Below are positions 24,697-34,169 of a stretch of 64,000 nt of DNA, one piece after another. Under the pieces are notes generated by a model. The model had not been told where the DNA came from. It did not search any database and saw only the letters and a list, made by a program, of their open reading frames with translations. The stretch comes from Thermoanaerobaculia bacterium (lineage in GTDB: Bacteria; Acidobacteriota; Thermoanaerobaculia; Multivoradales; Multivoraceae). The position numbers and the translations under genes were made by a program. The stretch is from contig JAJEBV010000035.1 in NCBI GenBank assembly GCA_022822365.1, positions 74,082-138,081 on the forward strand, read 5' to 3'. Numbering within the stretch: position 1 is the first letter of the stretch; every line of letters begins with the position of its first letter.

Positions 24697-26118
24697 ATGA
24701 ACACGCAGCGAAAAGTACCTGTTTCCATCCTCACGGGCTTCCTCGGCTCCGGCAAGACGACCCTGCTCAACCGGATACTGAGTGAAGAGCACGGCAAGCG
24801 CATCGCCGTCGTCGAGAACGAGTTCGGGGAGGTCGGCATCGACCAGGCGCTCGTCATCAACGCCGATGAGGAGATCTTCGAGATGTCGAACGGCTGCATC
24901 TGCTGCACGGTCCGCGGAGACCTGATTCGCGTGCTCGGCAACCTCATGAAGCGCCGCGACAAGTTCGACTACGTGCTGGTGGAGACCACGGGGCTCGCCG
25001 ATCCCGGTCCGGTCGCACAGACGTTCTTCATGGACGACGAGATTCGCGCGGAGTACGCGCTGGACGGAATCGTCACGCTCGTCGACGCGGCCCACATCGA
25101 GCAGCAGCTCGGCCGAAGCGACGAGAGCACGGAACAGATCGCGTTCGCGGACGTCCTCGTTCTCAACAAGACGGACCTCGTCGACGGCGACAGGCTCGAC
25201 AGGCTCGAGACCCGGCTCCGGGAGATGAATCGCATGGCGCGAGTCATCCGCAGCGAGTGGGCCGACGTCTCCGTCGATTCGGTACTCAACCTCGCTGCCT
25301 TCGACCTGGACCAGGTGCTCGAGCGGCGTCCCACTTTTCTCGAGCCGGAGTACCCGTTCGAATGGACGGGTGTCTATTCGCTCGACACCGGCCGCTACGA
25401 ACTCAGCCTGGCCGATGGGCCTGACCCGGCGATGTCTCTCGTCGTCGTACCCGACCAGGGCACGGAAGACTCCGCACTTCGTGAAGGTGCGGAATGGTGT
25501 GTGCGTCGGTACGCCGAACCCGCGGAGCCCGTTCGTCCGGGAGACGAGATCGCTGTCGGCAAGCACCTCAACCTCCAGCTTGACTCCCCGGGGCGCAAGT
25601 CGTTCTTCCTGGAGGTCGATACGCAGGCGAGGGTCGGCCTCTTCGCCCAGCACACCGCGGAGGAGTTCGATCTGCAACTGACGAGCGCGAATGGGGCAAC
25701 AGTCGGGCCTGAAGACGGTCCGTCCTCCAGGGTGCCGCCCACCACGGAGACCGGCGGCCCTGGCGTCAACGGCGTGGTCCCCGTCGAGGTCGAGCGAACC
25801 TGGGTCGCGCAGCATGAGCACGACGACGAAGTGGGCTCAATCGCAATCGAGAGGGACGGCGACGTCGATCCCGGCCTGCTCAACACGTGGCTTGGCATGC
25901 TGCTCCGTGAACGCGGGGTCGACATCTTCAGAATGAAGGGCTTCATCAGCCTCGCGGGCGAGTCGCGTCGCTTCGTGTTTCAGGGGGTTCACATGCTCTT
26001 CGACGGGCAGCCGGATCGTCCATGGGGAGACGCGCCCCGCCGCAATCAGCTCATCTTCATCGGCCGCAACCTCGACGAGGAGAGCATGCGGCAGGGATTC
26101 GAGGCATGCCTGGTTTGA
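24697..26118 (+). CDS. Second COG0523 GTPase with an internal insertion
   Basis: This 473-residue G3E GTPase has Walker [15 protein letters not shown] at Cys67-x-Cys69-Cys70, [14 protein letters not shown] and NKTD. It differs from its neighbour by an extra domain of about 120 residues (roughly 232-350, beta-rich, rich in Glu/Pro), placed before the CobW-C region. It also has a His/Asp-rich loop, [10 protein letters not shown]. The N-terminal half is close to the classical CobW/P47K type. AAGGAGAA precedes ATG 24697. Having two COG0523 paralogues in tandem suggests division of labour between client proteins or metals. The client cannot be read from the sequence. Confidence 0.88.
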   Translation: MNTQRKVPVSILTGFLGSGKTTLLNRILSEEHGKRIAVVENEFGEVGIDQALVINADEEIFEMSNGCICCTVRGDLIRVLGNLMKRRDKFDYVLVETTGLADPGPVAQTFFMDDEIRAEYALDGIVTLVDAAHIEQQLGRSDESTEQIAFADVLVLNKTDLVDGDRLDRLETRLREMNRMARVIRSEWADVSVDSVLNLAAFDLDQVLERRPTFLEPEYPFEWTGVYSLDTGRYELSLADGPDPAMSLVVVPDQGTEDSALREGAEWCVRRYAEPAEPVRPGDEIAVGKHLNLQLDSPGRKSFFLEVDTQARVGLFAQHTAEEFDLQLTSANGATVGPEDGPSSRVPPTTETGGPGVNGVVPVEVERTWVAQHEHDDEVGSIAIERDGDVDPGLLNTWLGMLLRERGVDIFRMKGFISLAGESRRFVFQGVHMLFDGQPDRPWGDAPRRNQLIFIGRNLDEESMRQGFEACLV

Positions 26119-27173
26119 TCCGGGGCATGCCTGACTTGAACGGCGGCAGCCCGAGGGGCGTTCTTCGCCCGGGCTGGTCCGCGGAAGTCGGCGACTACGC
26201 CATCGCCGGCGGGTGGACGCCGCGCGGCGAGGCGCTGGTAGTCGCAGACGCCGCGGGTGGCGTCTACGCGTTCGACGGCAGGTCCGGCGCCACCATCTGG
26301 GCGCAGCGCGAAGCCCATGAAGGCGGTGTGCTCGCGCTGGCGATGCAGCCTGACCGACCCGCGTTCGCCACGGCCGGCCAGGACGGCCGAGTCCTGGTCT
26401 GGAACTCCGACGAAGGTCGGGTCAGCCAGGCTGTCGACGTCGGGAATGGCTGGGTGGAGAACGTGGCGTGGTCGCCGGACGGACAGTGGTTCGCAGCCTC
26501 CTGCTCCCGGCAGGTTCACGCGTACCGCGCGGATGGAGTGAGAATCTGGCGATCCGACGATCATCCCAGTACCGTCAGCGCGATCGCGTGGTCCGGCACA
26601 GAGGAGCTGGCGACGGCCTGCTACGGCCGGGTCACGTTCTTCGACGCGTCCAACGGCGAGGTTCGCCAGAAGCTGGAGTGGATGAGCTCCCTGGTGTCGA
26701 TGGTACTGAGCCCGGACGGGGACATCGTGGCCTGCGGCAGCCAGGACAACTCGGTGCACTTCTGGCGTCGCTCCACGGGGCAGGACTCGATGATGTCGGG
26801 CTACCCTGGCAAACCGTCGGCCCTGGCCTTCGATCACACCGGCACCCTCCTGGCCACCGGCGGAGGCGAGGCGATCACGGTCTGGAGCTTTCGGGGACGT
26901 GGTCCGGAAGGCACCCGGCCCGGCGTTCTGCAGCATCACTTTGAGACGGTTACAGCGCTCGCCTTCGCTCGCCGCGGGATGTGCCTGGCATCGGGAGCCC
27001 GGGACGGCCGCGTCGTCGTGTGGTCACTCGGGCGCGATGGGTACGGCGATCCCATAGGAGATGCACCCGTGGCAGATGTGGTCGGCACCCTGTACTGGCG
27101 ACCCGATGGACGCGCGCTTGCCGCGCTCGACGCTCAGGGTGGCGTGACGGCCTGGCGAGCCAGCAACGCCTGA
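26106..27173 (+). CDS. WD40-repeat protein in the zinc locus
   Basis: This protein of about 355 residues consists of six to seven WD40 blades, with typical ends such as [36 protein letters not shown] and [12 protein letters not shown]. No signal peptide or membrane segment is visible, so it is probably a cytoplasmic scaffold. ATG 26106 overlaps the preceding GTPase gene by 13 bp; ATG 26127 is an alternative. Its tight linkage to COG0523 genes suggests a partner in metal delivery, by inference only. It is the last gene of the operon and converges on the copper monooxygenase. Confidence 0.8.
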   Translation: MPGLIRGMPDLNGGSPRGVLRPGWSAEVGDYAIAGGWTPRGEALVVADAAGGVYAFDGRSGATIWAQREAHEGGVLALAMQPDRPAFATAGQDGRVLVWNSDEGRVSQAVDVGNGWVENVAWSPDGQWFAASCSRQVHAYRADGVRIWRSDDHPSTVSAIAWSGTEELATACYGRVTFFDASNGEVRQKLEWMSSLVSMVLSPDGDIVACGSQDNSVHFWRRSTGQDSMMSGYPGKPSALAFDHTGTLLATGGGEAITVWSFRGRGPEGTRPGVLQHHFETVTALAFARRGMCLASGARDGRVVVWSLGRDGYGDPIGDAPVADVVGTLYWRPDGRALAALDAQGGVTAWRASNA

Positions 27174-27214
27174 GTCCGCTGGGCGGAACGGCTGACGCCT
27201 TTGCTCTCTGCTCG

Positions 27215-28534
27215 CTACTCGCCGCCGCCGGTCGATCCGGCGGAGCCGGCCGCCCGGATCGCGGCCGCGTCTTCCGGCTCGACGTAGGTCCAGGCCAGGA
27301 ACGGCGCCATCATCTCGTCGGTGCTCTGGGAGCCCCAGTCGACCGCCCGGCCGATGTTCAGGAAGGGATACTCGTCGAGCTTGGTTTCCGAGTTGTCGTA
27401 GATCGCTTCGATCTCGACGCGGGTACCGGCCGGCAGCACCTTGGGCTCCCGGTAGATGTAGTTCGTCTGCCAGCTGTAGTCGTACTCGGGCACGTCGAGG
27501 AGCACCTCGGTGCCGCCGTTCGGGTAGTACGCGGTGTACTTCATGCTCTGGCCGCGGAAGTGCATGTGCGGATGGAGCGACAGCAGCACGGTGTCCTTCT
27601 CGAAGATCCGGGACGATCCGACGCGCCAGCTTCCGTGACCCGGCGGGATCTCGAAGGCGCCTGCGCCGATCGTGTTCCAGGTCACCTTGTGCCTGACCTC
27701 GGCGCCGACCGGGTGGAACCGGAAGGCGACCGCCGAACGGTCGTAGCCGCCGGAGCCCGGACCGGGTTCCTTGTGGTAGTGGACGTTGAGGCGGACGACC
27801 ATGCCGGCCTGCAGCAGGTTGCCGAAGCCCGGTGGGTAGATCGTCGGATCTTCACCGGCCGCGATCGAACCGAGCGAGAAGGTGTTCTCGCTCAGCACGT
27901 CGACTTCACCGTCCTCGTTCGGGGTCAGCGCCCGGCCGGTGATGTGATGGACGAACTCGGCGTCCGGCTGGTACTCGATCGCCTGGAGCCAGCGCGGCTC
28001 CGGGAGCATCTCTTCGGTCAGCGTGATGAAGAAGTTCGGCTGCTCGTCCTCCACGTCGTCGCCGACGTAGTAGGGCTCCTCCATGTAGACGATGAGATCC
28101 GGCTTGCCGATCAGGAAGCCGCCCGTGTCCTCCCACTCGCGGGGTGCCGGACCCTTCGCCGGATCGCCCTTGGGAGCGCCGCGCTTGGCCCAGGCCACGA
28201 CCGTGTCGATCTCGTCCTGGGTCAGGGTCCGCTCGTTGACGAAGACGCCGGCCGTGTGGTCCGAAGCGTCCCAGGGAGGCATTTCGCGGCTCTGCACCAG
28301 GCGGGCGATGGACCGGGCCCACGGCCGCACCTCTTCGTAGGTCATCAGGGACATCGGCGCCACCATGCCGGCCACGTTGTCGCCTCCCGGGCGATGGCAG
28401 GTCTGGCAGTTCTCCTGGAAGATGGCCAGCACGTCCTCGTGGAAGGTGACGGCTTCCCCGCCATCGGCGGCGACCGCCACGGAAGCGAGTCCGAGTGTTC
28501 CAAGAACGAGAAGTGCAGCGATCGAGCGGTGCAT
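27215..28534 (-). CDS. Secreted heme-c / type-II-copper monooxygenase-like protein
   Basis: This 439-residue protein has a signal peptide (MHRSIAALLVLGTLGLASVAVA) followed by a cytochrome c-like domain with one heme site, CQTCH (Cys43-Cys46-His47), and an axial Met candidate in REMPPWDAS. The remaining 300 residues resemble the ascorbate-dependent copper monooxygenase fold (dopamine beta-monooxygenase family). Visible features are VHHITG, a His in LNVHYHKEPG, and the copper-ligand cluster SLHPHMHFRG. The heme may feed electrons to copper in place of ascorbate. It acts in the periplasm; the substrate is unknown. GGAGG lies 6 nt before ATG 28534. It follows the VOC gene by 70 bp. Confidence 0.8.
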   Translation of the reverse strand: MHRSIAALLVLGTLGLASVAVAADGGEAVTFHEDVLAIFQENCQTCHRPGGDNVAGMVAPMSLMTYEEVRPWARSIARLVQSREMPPWDASDHTAGVFVNERTLTQDEIDTVVAWAKRGAPKGDPAKGPAPREWEDTGGFLIGKPDLIVYMEEPYYVGDDVEDEQPNFFITLTEEMLPEPRWLQAIEYQPDAEFVHHITGRALTPNEDGEVDVLSENTFSLGSIAAGEDPTIYPPGFGNLLQAGMVVRLNVHYHKEPGPGSGGYDRSAVAFRFHPVGAEVRHKVTWNTIGAGAFEIPPGHGSWRVGSSRIFEKDTVLLSLHPHMHFRGQSMKYTAYYPNGGTEVLLDVPEYDYSWQTNYIYREPKVLPAGTRVEIEAIYDNSETKLDEYPFLNIGRAVDWGSQSTDEMMAPFLAWTYVEPEDAAAIRAAGSAGSTGGGE

Positions 28535-28604
28535 AGACGCCTCCAGCTTCTGACCAGTCTGTTTCAGTCGGCAGGCGGACTCTAGCAGCAGTCGGCAACC
28601 GGCT

Positions 28605-29564
28605 TCAGTCCCAGACTCCCTCGGGGATCGGCTTCGCCTCGACGATCTCCACCGCCACCCTGTCCGGGCCCATGACGAAGAAGCTCCGCATGTCGAACTC
28701 CGGCCGGTAGGTGATCGGCTCGACGATCTCGACACCGGAAGCCTTCAGCCGCTCGAACACCGGTTCGATGTCGCGGTAGGAGAAGGCGAAGTGGTCGATC
28801 ACCCGGCCCCGCTGGGGCTCCGTCTCCAGCAACGGCGGAGCGTCCTGAGGCCACCACGGCGCCACCGGCTCGTAGTCCGGCAGGTTGTAGATGATGAAGG
28901 TCACGTTGTCGGTGCGAAACGCGTTGAACCAGGCCCGGTGCTCCCGGTGGAACTCCTCCCAGGTCGCGAACTCCGCATCCGGACCGACCGGCCGGGGATT
29001 GCCCTCGGCGGTGCGCCGCGCCGGCAGTCCGAAGTGCCGCTCGTACCAGGCCGCGGTCTCGTTCACGTCCGCCGCGAACAGATGGACGTGGGCGAAGCGG
29101 TGGTGTTCCATCGTGTTCACCTCGATCATCTCGTCGTCCGGTCCATTGACGTAGATCACATGGCCCCGGCCCAGACGGTAGATCGGCGTGTGGATGTCGA
29201 CTCCGCGCGACACCAGCCAGCGGTACTGGCTGGGCAGGTCGACCCCGCCCCAGCCGAAGTGCCAGATGCCGCTCCGCTGGCTGCCGTCCGGCGGCTCCTC
29301 GACCTCGTTCAGGAGGATGAAGGAGTGCCCCGTGAACAGTGCGTCCGCAACCCCTCGGAACTTGATCGGCATCACGCCGAAGGTGGTCCGGTAGAAGTCG
29401 ATCGAACGCTCGGCGTCGGTCACGTTCAGGCGGATGTGATGGAACCTGGCCGCTTCGACGGTCGCCTCCGGTTCCTGCGCCGCCAGGGTCACGGCCACGA
29501 ACACCGCCACGGCCGCACAAAGGGCCACCGGGCGCCGGCTTCCGGCCGGCGTCAAGCCGCCCAC
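28605..29564 (-). CDS. Exported two-module VOC-superfamily protein
   Basis: This protein of about 319 residues has two glyoxalase/VOC modules. The first begins RFHHIRLNVTDAERSIDFYRTTFGVMP; the second includes HVHLFAADVNETAAWYERHFGLPAR, IDHFAFSYRDIEPVFERLKASG and a final AVEIVEA. The Glu and His positions typical of metal ligands are present. A hydrophobic stretch near the start (RRPVALCAAVAVFVAVTLAAQE) looks like a signal peptide, which is unusual for VOC enzymes. The start GTG 29564 is a best guess; TTG 29555 is also possible. It is probably co-transcribed with the downstream copper monooxygenase, so both could act on the same periplasmic compound. Confidence 0.75.
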   Translation of the reverse strand: MGGLTPAGSRRPVALCAAVAVFVAVTLAAQEPEATVEAARFHHIRLNVTDAERSIDFYRTTFGVMPIKFRGVADALFTGHSFILLNEVEEPPDGSQRSGIWHFGWGGVDLPSQYRWLVSRGVDIHTPIYRLGRGHVIYVNGPDDEMIEVNTMEHHRFAHVHLFAADVNETAAWYERHFGLPARRTAEGNPRPVGPDAEFATWEEFHREHRAWFNAFRTDNVTFIIYNLPDYEPVAPWWPQDAPPLLETEPQRGRVIDHFAFSYRDIEPVFERLKASGVEIVEPITYRPEFDMRSFFVMGPDRVAVEIVEAKPIPEGVWD

Positions 29565-29701
29565 ACGCAACCGCTCGAGCCAGGGATCGTACTCAGTAGT
29601 GTGCCAGCCGATGTATCGAGGCGCATGTGAGTCCTCCGGGCGCTTGTATGATCTCCAAAGCGGCAAACGGCAGCGTACCAGCCCCACGGAGTACACCTGC
29701 C

Positions 29702-30886
29702 ATGGACACCACGAACAGAAAGGCCGGAAGCGCGACGCTCGCAGCCTGCGCTCTGTTCCTGCTGTGCGTGGCGAGTGCCGGCTGCCGGGGCGTCGGCACG
29801 GACGGAGCGGCCGGCCAGACAGGAGCATCCGGTCCCGCCTCGCCCTCCCGCAGCGAATCCGCCCCGACCACCCGCGTGCGCCGCGGCCAGGTCGACGCCC
29901 TCGTCACGGCCTCCGGCTCCGTCGTCGCGCCCCGCCTGACCGAACTCGGGCCCGAGGTCCCTGGACGGCTCTCCGCCGTCTACTTCGACGTCGGCGACCA
30001 GGTGGCCAGGGGCGACGTCGTTCTGCAGCTCGATCGGGGACCGTTCGAGACGAACCTGAAACGTGCGCGTGCCGGTCTGGCCCTGGCTCAGGCCGAGGCC
30101 GCCCAGGCGCGCCAGGAACTGGAGCGGGTCCAGCGCCTCGCCGAGCAGGAGGTCGCCCCGCCCCAGCAACTCGACCAGCAACTGACTCACCTGGCCGTCG
30201 CAAGGGCTCGCGTCGATCAGGAACTCGCCGCGGTCGAGAGCGCCGAACAGGATCTCGTGCGAACCGCGGTGATCAGTCCCTACCACGCCCACGTGGTCGA
30301 ACGGGAGCTCCACGAAGGGGCGATCGTCGGACCGGGTTCGGTCGTCGTCACGATCCAGGAGCAGACGGGCTTCGCCGCCGAACTCGACGTGCCCGCCGCG
30401 GCGGCGGCGCCGGTCCAGGTCGGCGACCCGGCCCTGTTGATCGTCGAGGGCGCGGCCGCGCCTTTCGAGTCGCGAATCGCCTCGGTGAACGCGAGGATCG
30501 ACCCCGAGAGCCGCACCTACCGGGTGCGAGCGCCGGTTCCGGGCGAAGTGCCCGGCGCCAAGGCGGGGGCCTTCGTCCGCGCCGAGATCAGGCCGCGGAC
30601 TCCCGGCGGCGCCGTGATCGTCGAACGCGCAGCGGTGCTGAACCGCGATGGCCGGGCTTACGTGTTCAGCGCCCAGGCCGGACGCGCGCACCGGATCGAA
30701 GTGACGGTCGGGGCGACCGGCCCCCGCTGGGTCGAGATCCGGAGCGGCGCCGAGCCCGGCGACGCGGTGATCACGGGCCCGCTGATCGAGCGACTGGCCG
30801 ACGGCGCGCCGATCTTCGCCGCCGAATCGCCGCCCGGCGGCGAAGGCGAGAACTCGCCCCTCGCCTCGCTCCCGAACGTCCCTTGA
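29702..30886 (+). CDS. RND efflux periplasmic adaptor (HlyD/MFP family) lipoprotein
   Basis: This 394-residue membrane-fusion protein has a lipoprotein signal (LFLLCVASAGC). The biotinyl-lipoyl half motif (VTASGSVVAPRLTELGPEVPGRLSAVYFDVGDQVARGDVVLQLD) is followed by a helical hairpin of about 70 residues (LALAQAEAAQARQELERVQRL) and the beta-barrel and membrane-proximal domains. It links an inner-membrane RND pump to an outer-membrane channel. ATG 29702 has GGAG about 10 nt upstream. It is 7 bp from the pump gene. No TolC-like channel gene is adjacent, so the channel must be encoded elsewhere. Confidence 0.9.
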   Translation: MDTTNRKAGSATLAACALFLLCVASAGCRGVGTDGAAGQTGASGPASPSRSESAPTTRVRRGQVDALVTASGSVVAPRLTELGPEVPGRLSAVYFDVGDQVARGDVVLQLDRGPFETNLKRARAGLALAQAEAAQARQELERVQRLAEQEVAPPQQLDQQLTHLAVARARVDQELAAVESAEQDLVRTAVISPYHAHVVERELHEGAIVGPGSVVVTIQEQTGFAAELDVPAAAAAPVQVGDPALLIVEGAAAPFESRIASVNARIDPESRTYRVRAPVPGEVPGAKAGAFVRAEIRPRTPGGAVIVERAAVLNRDGRAYVFSAQAGRAHRIEVTVGATGPRWVEIRSGAEPGDAVITGPLIERLADGAPIFAAESPPGGEGENSPLASLPNVP

Positions 30887-30893
30887 GGCATCC

Positions 30894-33800
30894 ATGCTGA
30901 ACCTGCCGCTGCTGTCGATCCGCCGGCCGGTCTTCGCATTGATGCTGAACCTGGCCCTGGTCGTCCTGGGCCTGGTGTCACTCAACCGGCTCAACGTCGA
31001 CCTCAACCCGGACGTCGAGGTTCCCTTCGTCACCGTCACCACGGTCCTCGAGGGAGCGTCGCCGGAAACGGTCGAGACCGAGATCACGGACATCCTCGAG
31101 GAGCAGATCAACACGATCGAGGGCATCCGGGACCTGAGTTCGGTTTCCTCGGAAGGGGTCTCCCAGGTCTTCGTCGAGTTCGAGACGGACTACGACGTGG
31201 ACGTCAAGGCGCAGCAGGTACGCGAGAAGGTCGCTCCCGTGCGCGCCGAGCTGCCGCTCGACGCCGAGGATCCGGTGGTCATCCAACTCGATCCCGACGC
31301 GACGCCGATCCTCTCCGTCATGCTGGGTGGCCCGCTCTCCGTCCGCGAGCTGTCGGAAATCGCGGAGAACATGGTCAAGGACCGGCTCGAGCGCCTGCCC
31401 GGCGTCGGCAGCATCGAAATCATCGGCTCGCGCCGCCGCGAAGTGCGGATCTGGCTCGACCCCGTGCGGCTCGCCGGCTACGGGCTATCGATCGACGATG
31501 TCCGCTCCACCCTGCTGCTGGAGAACGCCGAGACAGCCGGCGGCCGCGTCGAGGGCCGCGAACGCGAGTGGACCGTGACCACCTCGGGCCGCGTGAAGCG
31601 GGTCGAGGACTTCGGCGCCCTGATCGCCGCCGAGCGCGGCGGGCGCCTGGTCTACCTCCGGGACGTCGCGAAGATCGAGGACGGTCTGGCCGAGGAGCGC
31701 TCGCTCGCCCGCTTCAACGGGCAGCGGGGAGTGTCGCTGGAGGTCCGGCGGCGCAGCGGGACGAACACCGTGGCCGTCGCCGAAGCGGTTCGGACGGAAG
31801 TCGAGGCCCTGCGGCCCAACCTGCCGCCCGGCATGGAGGTCCTGATCACCCGCGACATGGCGGTGTTCATCGAGGACTCGATCTACTCCGTCTTCTCCAA
31901 CATGCTCTGGGGCGGCCTGCTGGTGGTCGCCGTCGTCCTCCTGTTCCTGCGCAACCCGAGATCGACCCTCATCTCGGCCCTCGCGATCCCCTCCTCGGTC
32001 ATCGCGTCGTTCACGTTCTTCTACCTGGCGGACTTCACGCTGAACGTGATGACCCTGATGGCGCTGTCCCTGGCGATCGGCGTGGTGATCGACGACGCGA
32101 TCGTCGTCCTGGAGGTGATCTACCGGCGGATCGAGCAGGGCCTGGGGCGCCGCGAGGCTGCCGAGGAGGGCGCCAGTCAGGTGACGCTGGCCGTCATCTC
32201 CACCACCCTCGCCCTCTGCGCCGTCTTCGTGCCGATCGCATTCCTGACCGGCACCGTCGGCCAGTGGTTCTACGAGTTCGGGATGGTGATGGCGATCGCC
32301 GTCTGCGTCTCGAGCGTGTTCGCGCTGACCCTCACGCCGATGCTGGGCAGCCGGGTGCTGACGGGCCGCCAGGGCAGGGATCCCGTCAGCCGATTTCTGG
32401 GCCGGGGCCTCGACGCTCTGGACCGCTTCTACCAGGCAGTACTGCGGCGCGCTCTCGGCCATCGCCTGGTCACCCTCGCCGTCGCCGTCGTGGCGATGGC
32501 CGGCGGCGTGCTGGTGGCCCGCACCCTCCCGTTCGACCTGTTCGTCACCGAGGACCGGAGCGAGTTCAACGTCGAGTTGAAGATGCCGATCGGTACGCCC
32601 CTCGGCGTCACCGCGGAAGCGGCTCGGCGCGCCGAGGAAGTGCTAGCGGCCGATCCGGAGGTCCGAAACCGCTTCGCGACGATCGGCGGCGGCAGCCGGC
32701 AGGAACCCAACCGCGCCTCGATCTACGTCCAGTTGACGAACAAGCGCGAGCGCGACCTCGGCCAGCTCGCGATCATGGACCGGGTCCGTGACCAGTTGCT
32801 GGCCCGAGTCCCGGAAGCCGAGGAAATCGCCGTGTCGCCGATCAACTGGATCGCGGGCAGCGACGACCAGTTGGGAGCGCGCGCCGTCACCTACAGCCTG
32901 CGTGGCCCGCGGATGGAAGACCTGGAGTTCTACTCGGAGCGGCTGGTCGGGCTGATGCGCTTCGACCCGGCGTTCGTCGACGTCGGCACGAGCTGGGAAA
33001 CCGGCAAGCCGGAGATCGAGATCGACGTGGATCGAGATCGGGCGGCCGACCTCGGAGTGCCGGCCACGGTCATCGGCCGCACGATCCGCACCCTGCTCGC
33101 CGGAGAGAAACTGGGGACCTTCGAGGAGGACGGCGAACGCTACGACGTCCGAGTCCAGGTGCTGCCCGAGTACCGCGACACTCCGGCCAAGCTGGACCTG
33201 ATCCAGATCCGCACCGCCTCCGGGCAACTGACGCCGATCACCAACGTCGCCGACATCCGGCTGGGCGAAGGCGCGGTCCGGATCAGCCGCCAGAACCGCT
33301 CCCGCGAGATCACGATCGCCGCCAACGCCGCCGAGGGCACGGCGCAGTCCGAACTGGCCGCCCGGGTCGAAGAGTACGGCCGCCAGATCGGCCTCGCCCC
33401 GCCGAACCAGCTCGTCCCCAGCGGCATGACGGTCGTCATGCGGGAGACGGGCCTGTCGCTGCTCTTCGCCTTCGTGCTGGCGATCGCGGCGATCTACATG
33501 GTGCTGGCCTCGCTCTTCAACTCCCTGGTCCACCCGATCACCATCACGATGTCGGCGCCGCTCTCCTTCATCGGCGCCTTCCTGGCACTCAAGCTCGCGG
33601 GCATGCCGCTCGACATGATGAGCGGCATCGGCCTCCTCGTCCTGATGGGGCTGGTCATGAAGAACGGCATCCTGCTCATCGACTACATCAACCGGCTCCG
33701 TCAGGACGGCCGCTCACGCCGCGAGGCGATTCTCGAAGCCGGGCCGGCCCGCCTGCGTCCGGTCCTGATGACGGCCTTCTCGCTCATCTGCGGCCTGCTG

Positions 33801-34076
33801 CCGGTGGCATTCTCGACCGCTTCCGGTTCCGAGGCCCGGGCCGCCATCGCGGTGCTGACGATGGGCGGCATGGCCACTTCGACCCTGCTCACCCTGCTCG
33901 TCGTACCCGTCATCTACGACCTCGTCGACCGGGCGGTCGACCAGACGACCGCGTGGAGCCGGGTCGCGTGGGAGTGGATGGTGAATCTCAGCCGCCAGCC
34001 CGCCGCGCAGCCGGCCCAGGTCACCCGGCCGCGTCGGCGCCGCCGGCGCCGGCGGCGGAAACGCAAGCGCCGCTAG
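30894..34076 (+). CDS. RND efflux transporter, AcrB/HAE1 family
   Basis: This 1060-residue proton-driven exporter has the usual 12 transmembrane helices with two large periplasmic domains. It opens LPLLSIRRPVFALMLNLALVVLG. The proton-relay helix 4 shows LSLAIGVVIDDAIVVLE with the paired Asp residues. Matching sequences for the second half are GMPLDMMSGIGLLVLMGLVMKNGILLIDY and RLRPVLMTAFSLICGLLPVA. Substrates cannot be read, but the sequence follows the hydrophobe/amphiphile type rather than the metal type. The C-terminus ends in an extreme Arg/Lys run (16 residues, nearly all basic), not usual in this family. Confidence 0.93.
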   Translation: MLNLPLLSIRRPVFALMLNLALVVLGLVSLNRLNVDLNPDVEVPFVTVTTVLEGASPETVETEITDILEEQINTIEGIRDLSSVSSEGVSQVFVEFETDYDVDVKAQQVREKVAPVRAELPLDAEDPVVIQLDPDATPILSVMLGGPLSVRELSEIAENMVKDRLERLPGVGSIEIIGSRRREVRIWLDPVRLAGYGLSIDDVRSTLLLENAETAGGRVEGREREWTVTTSGRVKRVEDFGALIAAERGGRLVYLRDVAKIEDGLAEERSLARFNGQRGVSLEVRRRSGTNTVAVAEAVRTEVEALRPNLPPGMEVLITRDMAVFIEDSIYSVFSNMLWGGLLVVAVVLLFLRNPRSTLISALAIPSSVIASFTFFYLADFTLNVMTLMALSLAIGVVIDDAIVVLEVIYRRIEQGLGRREAAEEGASQVTLAVISTTLALCAVFVPIAFLTGTVGQWFYEFGMVMAIAVCVSSVFALTLTPMLGSRVLTGRQGRDPVSRFLGRGLDALDRFYQAVLRRALGHRLVTLAVAVVAMAGGVLVARTLPFDLFVTEDRSEFNVELKMPIGTPLGVTAEAARRAEEVLAADPEVRNRFATIGGGSRQEPNRASIYVQLTNKRERDLGQLAIMDRVRDQLLARVPEAEEIAVSPINWIAGSDDQLGARAVTYSLRGPRMEDLEFYSERLVGLMRFDPAFVDVGTSWETGKPEIEIDVDRDRAADLGVPATVIGRTIRTLLAGEKLGTFEEDGERYDVRVQVLPEYRDTPAKLDLIQIRTASGQLTPITNVADIRLGEGAVRISRQNRSREITIAANAAEGTAQSELAARVEEYGRQIGLAPPNQLVPSGMTVVMRETGLSLLFAFVLAIAAIYMVLASLFNSLVHPITITMSAPLSFIGAFLALKLAGMPLDMMSGIGLLVLMGLVMKNGILLIDYINRLRQDGRSRREAILEAGPARLRPVLMTAFSLICGLLPVAFSTASGSEARAAIAVLTMGGMATSTLLTLLVVPVIYDLVDRAVDQTTAWSRVAWEWMVNLSRQPAAQPAQVTRPRRRRRRRRRKRKRR

Positions 34077-34088
34077 CCAGAATGCGGA

Positions 34089-34147
34089 GCCGGCCTTCGG
34101 CCGGCACGCCTTCCCGCCGCCTTCGGCGAGAAGACCCGCGCACCCAG
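34089..34147. repeat. Dispersed palindromic repeat copy
   Basis: A GCCGGCC-TTC-GGCCGGC hairpin (34089-34105) is followed by AAGACCCGCGCACCCAG at 34131-34147, the outer arm of the family. It fills the space between the convergent RND pump and hydrolase genes. Confidence 0.65.
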
Positions 34148-34169
34148 AGACACGGGCTGGCTCTGCGTG

